NCBI GenBank assembly: GCA_002421845.1
Contig: DISL01000016.1
Location: 1 to 13,156 of the forward strand
Source of the DNA: Epsilonproteobacteria bacterium UBA6211
Lineage (GTDB): Bacteria; Campylobacterota; Campylobacteria; Campylobacterales; Arcobacteraceae
Direction: 5' to 3'
Length of the DNA stretch: 13,156 nt
Shown: piece by piece, positions 7,812 to 13,156 of the stretch
Layout: each line of letters starts with the position of its first letter
How positions within the stretch are numbered: the first letter of the stretch is position 1
Position numbers and translations under genes: made by a program
The notes under the pieces: model-generated
Databases searched by the model: none
The model's input: only the letters and a program-made list of their open reading frames with translations
Told to the model about the DNA's origin: nothing

Positions 7812-8651
7812 ATGACTGAAATATTTGAAGCGATAAAAGAGTCTGCAAAACAAATCAAATCTATTATAGAACTTGGCGATTCATCAAAAAGTGAAAGCTC
7901 AAACTCAACCGGAGACACACAGCTTAAGCTTGATATAGCAAGTGATATAGTTATAGAAGAGATTTTTGGGAAAATTCCAAGTGTAAAACAAATCGTAAGT
8001 GAAGAAAAAGATGAAATATTTACTATTAATCCTGATGGCAAATATTTAATTGCTTACGACCCGCTAGATGGTTCTAGCTTGGTTGATGTTAATTTAAGCG
8101 TCGGTACAATTTACGGTATTTACGAAAATGAATTTAACGGCAAAAGTCTAAAAGCATCAGCTTATATAGTTTATGGTCCAAATGTTGATTTGGTATTTTG
8201 TGACGGCAAGACATCTAAACTATATAGACTAAGAGATGGGCATTTTGTTTATTTAAGAGATTTAAAGCTAAATAATACAGGTTTATTTGTAGCTACAGGC
8301 TCTACCCAACAGTGTTGGTATCCACATCACAAACAAATGGTTGATAGTATGTTTGAAGCTGGGTATAAACTAAGATATTCAGGCGGTATGGTTCCTGATT
8401 TGCACCAAATTTTAGTAAAAGGCGGTGGACTTTTTAGTTACCCAGGGGCTAGTGATAAACCAAAAGGTAAACTAAGACAACTTTTTGAAGTGTTTCCGTT
8501 TGCACTTGTATTTGAGTGTGCAGGTGGCGGTGCAATAGATGGTAAACAAAGAGTTATTGATGTGCCGACTTTACATATTCACGATACTAGTCCTTGTTTT
8601 TTTGGCTCACTAAAAGAACTTGAATTTGTAAAACAGGCTTACAATGGCTAA
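7812..8651 (+). CDS. fbp: Fructose-1,6-bisphosphatase, class I
   Basis: Hydrolyses fructose 1,6-bisphosphate to fructose 6-phosphate, the committed step of gluconeogenesis. The 279-residue protein has the metal-binding SEEKDE (Glu64 and neighbours), [20 protein letters not shown] (83-102, with Asp83 and Asp86), [13 protein letters not shown] (189-201), [11 protein letters not shown] (216-226) and [11 protein letters not shown] (234-244, Glu235 as metal ligand). It is shorter than the roughly 330-residue enzymes of E. coli and animals, mainly by a reduced N-terminal allosteric region, as I recall for other Campylobacterota. Its stop lies inside the next gene (8-nt overlap), which indicates co-transcription and probable coupling. 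A phosphatase for gluconeogenesis fits an organism living on amino acids, organic acids or CO2. Confidence 0.95.
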   Translation: MTEIFEAIKESAKQIKSIIELGDSSKSESSNSTGDTQLKLDIASDIVIEEIFGKIPSVKQIVSEEKDEIFTINPDGKYLIAYDPLDGSSLVDVNLSVGTIYGIYENEFNGKSLKASAYIVYGPNVDLVFCDGKTSKLYRLRDGHFVYLRDLKLNNTGLFVATGSTQQCWYPHHKQMVDSMFEAGYKLRYSGGMVPDLHQILVKGGGLFSYPGASDKPKGKLRQLFEVFPFALVFECAGGGAIDGKQRVIDVPTLHIHDTSPCFFGSLKELEFVKQAYNG

Positions 8652-8847
8652 CAACCCCCATGAACTAGATGTTTGGCAACAAGCACTTGAGGTAAAACTG
8701 ACACAACTTCAAGAATGCCAATCAAATAAATCATTGGGCAGTTGTTTTGAGTGTTCCGAGCTTTTTGAATGTATATTGCGAAAAGAATACGTAAAAGCAG
8801 TATATGAGAGCATGAGCAAAGGCTCTATGGGTGGATTTGAATTTTAA
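8644..8847 (+). CDS. Conserved small cysteine-motif protein, 67 aa, unknown function
   Basis: I know no function for it. The 67-residue product has four cysteines arranged C25-x8-C34-x2-C37-x5-C43 ([11 protein letters not shown]), which could bind zinc or an iron-sulfur centre. The rest is amphipathic helix: [15 protein letters not shown] before the motif and [14 protein letters not shown] after it. The tail MGGFEF is distinctive. There is no signal peptide or membrane segment, so it should be cytosolic. It starts 8 nt before the fbp stop and ends 15 nt before metG. From memory, C. jejuni has a similar small gene (Cj0839c) between fbp and metS. A shared position would argue for a real, conserved gene and not a chance ORF. 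Confidence 0.8.
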   Translation: MANNPHELDVWQQALEVKLTQLQECQSNKSLGSCFECSELFECILRKEYVKAVYESMSKGSMGGFEF

Positions 8848-8850
8848 AAA

Positions 8851-8855
8851 AAAGG
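8851..8855 (+). promoter_or_regulatory. Ribosome binding site for metG
   Basis: AAAGG within an A-rich run lies seven bases before the ATG at 8863 and supports that start over the out-of-frame ATG at 8859, which opens only a three-codon frame. Confidence 0.65.
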
Positions 8856-8862
8856 TAAATGG

Positions 8863-10812
8863 ATGAGTGATAATTGTAAAAAAATATATATAACAACGCC
8901 GATTTATTACGTAAATGACGTGGCTCATATAGGACATGCATATACTACGATTATAGCTGACGTTTTAGCTAGATACTCTAGGCTTGTGGGTTATGATACA
9001 TTTTTTTTAACCGGAACGGATGAACATGGTCAAAAAATAGAACAAAGTGCATCTGCTAGAGGTAAAACGCCAAAAGAGTATGCGGATATAATAAGCGGTG
9101 AATTTAAAAAGCTTTGGGATGATTTTGATATAACTTATGATAAATTTATAAGAACAACCGATGACTACCATAAAAAAGGTGTTCAAAAAGCATTTTTAAA
9201 AATGTATGAAAACGGTGACATATACAAAGGGGAATATGAAGGCTACTATTGTGTCAGCTGTGAGACTTTTTTCCCTGAAAACCAACTAATAGACGGCGAA
9301 GGGTGTCCAGATTGTGGAAGACCTACCCAAATAGTAAAGGAAGAGAGCTATTTTTTCAAACTTAGTAAATATCAAGATAAACTTTTAGAATGGTACAAAA
9401 ACAACCCTGAATGTATATTACCGAAAGCAAAAAGAAACGAGATAATTAACTTTGTAGAAAGTGGATTGAAAGATTTATCTATTAGTAGAACATCATTTGA
9501 TTGGGGTGTAAAATTACCGGATGAACTTAATGAACCTAAACATGTTATGTATGTATGGCTTGATGCTTTGATGAACTATATTACTGCTCTTGGGTACGGT
9601 AATGAAGAAGAAAATATGCAATATTGGCCGGCAAAGGTGCAACTTGTAGGTAAAGACATCTTAAGATTTCATGCTATTTATTGGCCTGCATTTTTGATGA
9701 GCTTAGAGCTACCTTTACCACAACATGTTGCTGCACATGGATGGTGGACACGTGACGGTCAAAAAATGAGTAAAAGCAAGGGTAATGTAGTAAATCCAAA
9801 AGAGGTAGCAGATGCGTACGGACTTGATGCTTTTAGATATTTTATGTTGAGAGAAGTTCCTTTTGGACAAGATGGAGATTTTTCACAAAAAGCATTAATA
9901 GATAGAATTAATAGTGATTTAGGCAATGATTTAGGCAATTTATTAAATAGAATTATTGGCATGAGCGGTAAATATAGTGATTTCAAAGTATCTTCAAAAG
10001 ATGTTAGCACTTACCATCAAAAAGAACTAGATGCGGTAAATGAAATTCTTGAAAACGTAGAAAAACTTATATATGATATGCAACTCAATAGATACTTAGA
10101 AGAACTTTGGAAACTTTTAAGTATTGCAAACAAATCTATCGGTGATTATGAGCCTTGGACAAAAATCAAAGAAGGCAAAACAGATGAAGCAAATGCTCTT
10201 GTTGCATTGGTTGTAAATATATTAGCAAAGGTTTCAGTTTTACTTTATCCTATTATGCCGGAACGAATTGGAAAGATAGCACACTCTTTGGGTATAGAAA
10301 TAAATACTCAAAGTTATAATATGTTGATTAAAGACAAATCTTTGTTAAACGATACGTTAATATCTAAAGTTGACCCTTTATTTCCTAGAATAGAAGAACC
10401 TCTTTTGGCAACTCCAAACGTGGTTATTGAAGAAAAACCAAAAGCAAAAGAACCCGTAAAAGAGGAAATGCCTATAAGTGAAGATGGACTAATCGGCATT
10501 GAGCAGTTTATGAACGTAACTTTAAAAGTAGCTACAGTTGTAGAAGCAGAAGAAGTACCTAAAAGTTCAAAGCTACTAAAACTCCAAGTTGATTGCGGTG
10601 AAGAAAGTCTAAGACAAATAGTAGCAGGTATTAAAGAGTATTATTCACCTTCTGATTTAGTGGGAACACAAGTTTGTATTGTAGCAAATTTAAAACCTGC
10701 AAAACTTATGGGAATGCTGAGTCAAGGGATGATACTAGCTGCCAAAGATGAAAACGGACTAGCTTTAATTAGACCTGAAAAACCAAAAACAACAGGTACA
10801 CAAATAAAATAA
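8863..10812 (+). CDS. metG: Methionyl-tRNA synthetase with C-terminal tRNA-binding domain
   Basis: Charges tRNA-Met with methionine. The 649-residue class I enzyme has HIGH (22-25), GTDEHGQKIE (51-60), a zinc knuckle with Cys130, Cys133, Cys148 and Cys151, the anticodon-reading DUF-like helical region after KMSKS (301-305), and VWLDALMNYI (231-240). A charged linker (about 520-538, VVIEEKPKAKEPVKEE) leads to a C-terminal Trbp111/EMAP-like domain (about 543-640, IEQFMNVTLKVATVVEAEEV ... KLMGMLSQGMILAA), which dimerises and binds tRNA. One pair of knuckle cysteines per side fits a single-zinc form. The ATG at 8863 follows AAAGG by seven bases; the overlapping ATG at 8859 runs into a stop after three codons. 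It is fourth in the mobB operon, and the next gene begins one base after its stop. Confidence 0.97.
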   Translation: MSDNCKKIYITTPIYYVNDVAHIGHAYTTIIADVLARYSRLVGYDTFFLTGTDEHGQKIEQSASARGKTPKEYADIISGEFKKLWDDFDITYDKFIRTTDDYHKKGVQKAFLKMYENGDIYKGEYEGYYCVSCETFFPENQLIDGEGCPDCGRPTQIVKEESYFFKLSKYQDKLLEWYKNNPECILPKAKRNEIINFVESGLKDLSISRTSFDWGVKLPDELNEPKHVMYVWLDALMNYITALGYGNEEENMQYWPAKVQLVGKDILRFHAIYWPAFLMSLELPLPQHVAAHGWWTRDGQKMSKSKGNVVNPKEVADAYGLDAFRYFMLREVPFGQDGDFSQKALIDRINSDLGNDLGNLLNRIIGMSGKYSDFKVSSKDVSTYHQKELDAVNEILENVEKLIYDMQLNRYLEELWKLLSIANKSIGDYEPWTKIKEGKTDEANALVALVVNILAKVSVLLYPIMPERIGKIAHSLGIEINTQSYNMLIKDKSLLNDTLISKVDPLFPRIEEPLLATPNVVIEEKPKAKEPVKEEMPISEDGLIGIEQFMNVTLKVATVVEAEEVPKSSKLLKLQVDCGEESLRQIVAGIKEYYSPSDLVGTQVCIVANLKPAKLMGMLSQGMILAAKDENGLALIRPEKPKTTGTQIK

Positions 10813-10813
10813 C

Positions 10814-11815
10814 ATGAATATATCATCTCTTGTTGACCTAATAGACGGGGATTTAAAAAATCCTCCTTCTATATCCTTTGTTTATAATATTCAAACAGAT
10901 GTTGAGAGATTAAAAAACGGTGATTTATTTATATCAGACAATCAAGAACATATTCAAAAAGCGGTAGAAAAAGGTGCTTTCGGCATAGTTTACCAAAGTG
11001 ACTTAATAACTATCTTAGATAAAGAGATAGCTTGGATTAAAGTTAAAGACATAGAAGAAGCTATTGTAAAAATATCAAGGTATGTTTTATCAAATATGGA
11101 ATTAAATATATTCTATGTGGATGAAGTTATGCTTGATATTATAGATTTATGTGTCGGTCACAGCGGTTATGTATATATCAATGATAATATTTCAAGTGAA
11201 TTATCTAAAATACAAGCCATTGAGTCAAATCAACTTGTTTTATCGACCAATAAAACATTACTTCAAAAGATTTATCCTCTATATAATAATTTTCCTATCA
11301 AAAATTACAATTTATCAAATATTACGATTCATTCAATTTTTGAAACAACCTTTAGCCATAACGGAATACTATATTCAAGGGCAAAAGTTCCTTTTTTTTA
11401 TATTGATTTATTTTTAAGTATCGTTGAATATCTAAAAATAGCAAATCCTCTAAATGATATATCAGGATTTAAAAAGTGGAATTTACTCTCCCCTATTTTT
11501 ATAAATAAATCTTTCAAGCAAATAGACTTCGGAAGAAGTGATAAATTCATAATCTCAACAAAATCAATTAATCGTGCAATCAATGCATTATCACATATAC
11601 AAAGAAATTTCAAATATGGGAAAGTTCATATTTTATTGGATAAAAGCTACTCAAAGCTAATCAAAAACGCTTTTTTTTATGAAGATGCAGAAGAGCTAGA
11701 GTTTTTTATAAAAACCCTAAGCTACAATCTACTATATATCGTAGGAACGAGTAACGAAGATATAATTAATATTTTGCAAAAAAAACCGCAAAGCCCTACT
11801 TTATTTGATATTTAA
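10814..11815 (+). CDS. Mur-ligase-like protein lacking the ATP-binding loop (putative pseudoenzyme)
   Basis: The 333-residue product has no annotation I can recall beyond a hypothetical gene after metG in Campylobacter (Cj0837c by position, from memory). Its first 93 residues read like the substrate-binding domain of MurF/MurE: TDVERLKNGDLFIS (28-41), HIQKAVEKGAFGIVY (46-60) and IKVKDIEEAIVKISRYVL (75-92). Where Mur ligases continue with VTGTNGKTT, this protein has LNIFYVDEVMLDIIDLC (97-113) with no P-loop. Later stretches echo the remaining Mur domains: YIDLFLSIVEYLKI (196-209), FKQIDFGRSDKFIIST (234-249) with RAINALSHI, and LLYIVGTSNEDIINIL (306-321). It should therefore not bind ATP in the usual way. 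It has no signal peptide. It starts one base after metG, without its own ribosome binding site, so it relies on coupled translation. Its stop overlaps that of the opposing repressor gene. Confidence 0.7.
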   Translation: MNISSLVDLIDGDLKNPPSISFVYNIQTDVERLKNGDLFISDNQEHIQKAVEKGAFGIVYQSDLITILDKEIAWIKVKDIEEAIVKISRYVLSNMELNIFYVDEVMLDIIDLCVGHSGYVYINDNISSELSKIQAIESNQLVLSTNKTLLQKIYPLYNNFPIKNYNLSNITIHSIFETTFSHNGILYSRAKVPFFYIDLFLSIVEYLKIANPLNDISGFKKWNLLSPIFINKSFKQIDFGRSDKFIISTKSINRAINALSHIQRNFKYGKVHILLDKSYSKLIKNAFFYEDAEELEFFIKTLSYNLLYIVGTSNEDIINILQKKPQSPTLFDI

Positions 11816-12462
11816 ATATTGTTAAGCGTAGAAACAACCTTACCGTAAATTTCAATATTGCCACTTTCACATATCATATCATCATATACGTCATTATCGG
11901 AATACATAATAAATTGATTCCCTTTTTTTGTAACCCTTTTTACAAACATATTATTGTCAAATAAAAAAGCATAAATTCCATTTTTTTGTATATCGGTCTT
12001 TGATTTATCTATAAAAATAATACTATCGTTTTGTAAAGTCGGCTCCATAGAATCACCTGTAACGTTTATAGCTTCTATATTTTTAATATTACCTATACCT
12101 CCGAAAAACTTTATGAAATACTCCGGAATATCAAGCTTTTCAAAATCTTGATTTTCTTCAAAACTACCTCCTCCGGCACTTACTCGTATATTTGGATAAT
12201 ATCTAATCCAATATTTATCGGTTGTATCCACTAAAGAGCCCGGATGTTGATTGTACAAAAGCCAATTTATTGAAATCTTCTTTTTTGCACAAAAATCAAG
12301 TATTTTATCATAAGGAATTTTACCCCTATTTTTCATAGTTGCAAAATTTACCTGAGTAATATCTAGCTCGGTTGCAACATCCTTGTCAAATACTTTTTGA
12401 TTATTACTATCCTTGCTTATAATATCTTTCAGTCGTTCTATAATTTCATTAACTACAATCAT
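11812..12462 (-). CDS. CI/LexA-type transcriptional repressor with S24 peptidase domain
   Basis: A 216-residue DNA-binding repressor. Residues about 5-72 form the phage CI-repressor helix-turn-helix domain (DKDVATELDITQVNFATMKN, IPYDKILDFC, ISINWLLYNQ). The C-terminal half is an S24 (LexA/UmuD-like) self-cleaving domain: the scissile Ala96-Gly97 lies in RVSAGGGSF, catalytic Ser138 in VTGDSMEPTL and Lys175 in FVKRVTKKG. All elements for RecA-stimulated self-cleavage appear intact, so it may be released by DNA damage; that is inference. The ATG at 12462 follows a doubled AGGTAGGT. A perfect palindrome overlaps its probable -10 box, suggesting self-repression. It may be a domesticated phage repressor; no other phage gene is present. 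Its stop shares bases with the convergent Mur-like gene. Confidence 0.9.
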   Translation of the reverse strand: MIVVNEIIERLKDIISKDSNNQKVFDKDVATELDITQVNFATMKNRGKIPYDKILDFCAKKKISINWLLYNQHPGSLVDTTDKYWIRYYPNIRVSAGGGSFEENQDFEKLDIPEYFIKFFGGIGNIKNIEAINVTGDSMEPTLQNDSIIFIDKSKTDIQKNGIYAFLFDNNMFVKRVTKKGNQFIMYSDNDVYDDMICESGNIEIYGKVVSTLNNI

Positions 12463-12492
12463 ATTTACCTACCTATTGAAAATATTAAACAA

Positions 12493-12514
12493 ATTATATT
12501 GCAATTTGCAATAT
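12493..12514. promoter_or_regulatory. Probable operator of the S24 repressor, over its own -10 box
   Basis: ATATTGCAATTTGCAATAT (12496-12514) is a perfect 19-nt palindrome with TTGCAA-type half sites. Its left edge overlaps TATAAT on the minus strand (12498-12493), the likely -10 box of the repressor gene, about 31 bases before its ATG. Symmetry, length and placement fit a dimeric CI-like repressor acting on its own promoter. A further ATTGCAA half site lies at 12559-12565. Confidence 0.65.
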
Positions 12515-12528
12515 TTTTCAAGTATTTT

Positions 12529-12565
12529 TTTCAAATATATTAAAATTTCAAATATAAAATTGCAA
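12529..12565 (+). promoter_or_regulatory. Candidate rightward promoter of the 30-codon ORF, with short direct repeats
   Basis: TTTCAAATATA occurs at 12529-12539 and again at 12546-12556, 17 bases apart. A TATAAAAT run at 12553-12560 could be the -10 box. The half site ATTGCAA (12559-12565), identical to an arm of the neighbouring palindrome, falls at the expected transcription start. That placement suggests repressor control of the small ORF, but it is unproven. Confidence 0.4.
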
Positions 12566-12577
12566 AAAAGGTAACAC

Positions 12578-12670
12578 ATGGAAAAGATTAATGCAGAAAT
12601 AAACAAATTTGTAAGGTTTATTGAAATGCTCGATGATTGCATATATAAATTAGGTAAAACATTGTTTTAA
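12578..12670 (+). CDS. Putative 30-aa ORF divergent from the repressor
   Basis: A short frame read by hand: MEKINAEINKFVRFIEMLDD then CIYKLGKTLF, ending in TAA. AAAAAAGG at 12564-12571 lies six bases before the ATG, a spacing as good as at the core genes of this window. The product is predicted to be one amphipathic helix with a single Cys; there is no signal peptide and no family I recognise. It diverges from the S24 repressor and shares its control region, the position where lambdoid-type modules carry cro or another repressed gene, but 30 residues are too few for a helix-turn-helix domain. It could be a micro-protein, a leader peptide, or the remnant of a longer gene. Coding status is uncertain. 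Confidence 0.4.
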   Translation: MEKINAEINKFVRFIEMLDDCIYKLGKTLF

Positions 12671-12787
12671 GAAAAGTATATTTTTTGTAAAAAAAGTTTT
12701 TTTTGATATATTGTTTCAAAATCAAATCTCACCTAAAGGAAATTTATTATAAAATACCGTTCATTATAACATAAATTGGAGTTGCTA
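12671..12787 (+). promoter_or_regulatory. AT-rich spacer with candidate promoter for oadG
   Basis: The 117 bases before oadG contain long A and T runs (12676-12708) but no GC-rich hairpin. TATAAAAT at 12748-12755 is the best -10 candidate, and TATAAC at 12765-12770 is a second. The ribosome binding site GGAG is at 12778-12781. Confidence 0.35.
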
Positions 12788-13039
12788 ATGGAAGAAGTTA
12801 ACTTAGTAGCAGAGGCTTTTAAATTCCTACTATTAGGCATGGGTGTTGTATTTTCATTCTTGGTATTGCTAGTATTTATACTAAAGATACAAGCAAGACT
12901 GGTACAAAAGTACTTCCCTGAAAAAGAAGTTGTTGTTACGAAACAATGGCAACCGCAAGTTGTAAAGAGTAACGATAAAGTTAGCAAAATTGCTGCTGTC
13001 ATAGCTGCTATACAGCATCATAGAAATAAAGCGGAGTAA
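12788..13039 (+). CDS. oadG: OadG-family gamma subunit of oxaloacetate decarboxylase / carboxylase complex
   Basis: A small membrane subunit of 83 residues. One transmembrane helix (about 11-33, FKFLLLGMGVVFSFLVLLVF) is followed by a cytosolic tail ending IAAVIAAIQHHRNK, the usual OadG arrangement. In Na+-pumping oxaloacetate decarboxylases this subunit holds the biotin-carrying alpha and the membrane beta subunits together. The next gene encodes the alpha/PycB carboxyltransferase, which confirms the setting; a beta subunit gene would be expected further right. I chose the ATG at 12788, with GGAG six bases upstream; an in-frame TTG at 12776 lies before that site and has none of its own. Whether the complex decarboxylates oxaloacetate or supports pyruvate carboxylation cannot be told from this window. 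Confidence 0.88.
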   Translation: MEEVNLVAEAFKFLLLGMGVVFSFLVLLVFILKIQARLVQKYFPEKEVVVTKQWQPQVVKSNDKVSKIAAVIAAIQHHRNKAE

Positions 13040-13044
13040 TACGT

Positions 13045-13156
13045 ATGTCAAAAAAATATATCGATATAATGGATACGACTTTTAGAGACGGTTTCCAATC
13101 AGTATTTGGCGGAAGAGTCTTGATGAAAGATTTTTTTCCTGCCGTAGAGGCTGCAA
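13045..13156 (+). CDS. Oxaloacetate decarboxylase alpha / pyruvate carboxylase subunit B, N-terminal fragment
   Basis: The first 37 codons only; the gene runs past the right edge. The start MSKKYIDIMDTTFRDGFQSV is the N-terminal strand of the carboxyltransferase TIM barrel, where the Asp of the DTTFRDG motif (Asp10) begins the metal-binding site and RDG-Q lies by the active centre, as in OadA and PycB. The domain moves a carboxyl group between biotin and pyruvate or oxaloacetate. The ATG at 13045 follows GGAG (13033-13036), which lies inside the last codons of oadG, and begins five bases after its stop, so the two are one transcript. oadA and pycB cannot be told apart from this piece. Confidence 0.88.
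   Translation, partial: MSKKYIDIMDTTFRDGFQSVFGGRVLMKDFFPAVEAA

Noticed and set aside
11392..11399. Runs of eight T or A (11392-11399, 11671-11678, 11778-11785) in the Mur-like gene as possible phase-variation tracts
   Set aside because: Similar T8 runs occur in metG (9001-9008), which must stay in frame, and such runs are expected in AT-rich DNA. The frame is intact and none is near a start.
11812..12670. A prophage or integrated element
   Set aside because: Only a repressor and a very short ORF are present. There is no integrase, structural gene, attachment-site repeat or tRNA target, and core genes flank it closely.
12676..12708. A/T-run inverted repeat after the 30-codon ORF as a terminator
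   Set aside because: The possible stem is only A-T pairs with almost no loop and no GC core, so it is not a supported terminator.
12733..13002. Minus-strand frame opposite oadG
   Set aside because: Antisense to a well-supported oadG; no ribosome binding site and no family features.

Overview
The window is AT-rich, gene-dense bacterial DNA that reads as a Campylobacterota (formerly Epsilonproteobacteria) chromosome. Supporting signs are the long two-part DapD, the short class I fructose bisphosphatase, and the order mobB - fbp - small cysteine protein - metG - uncharacterised gene. From memory this order matches Campylobacter jejuni (around Cj0841c to Cj0837c). A free-living relative such as Sulfurimonas or Arcobacter is plausible, but I cannot fix the genus from sequence alone.

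Region by region. (1) 1-2358, minus strand: a three-gene operon of a 37-residue LptM-like lipoprotein (too short for ordinary ORF calling), nadB and guaA (cut by the window edge), each joined by an ATGA overlap. (2) 2530-4255, plus strand: an exported, cysteine-rich glycine-zipper protein, then an aspartate aminotransferase, closed by a strong terminator usable from both sides (4273-4308). (3) 4323-7263, minus strand: MnmC2-like tRNA-modification oxidoreductase, a membrane-anchored protein of unknown function and DapD, again joined by ATGA overlaps. (4) 7318-11815, plus strand: mobB, fbp, a 67-residue cysteine-motif protein, metG and a Mur-ligase-like protein with no ATP-binding loop, packed as one operon. 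(5) 11812-12670: a CI/LexA-type repressor with an S24 self-cleavage domain on the minus strand, a perfect 19-nt palindrome over its own promoter, and a divergent 30-codon ORF with a good ribosome binding site. (6) 12788-13156, plus strand: oadG and the start of the oadA/pycB carboxyltransferase subunit.

Most genes are core metabolism: NAD, GMP, aspartate and lysine/peptidoglycan precursors, molybdenum cofactor, gluconeogenesis, Met-tRNA charging and C3/C4 carboxylation or decarboxylation. No IS element, CRISPR array, rRNA or tRNA was seen, and no gene-free stretch exceeds about 170 bases. I found no clearly new multi-gene system. The least explained items are the Mur-like pseudoenzyme at the end of the metG operon and the repressor/palindrome/micro-ORF module.
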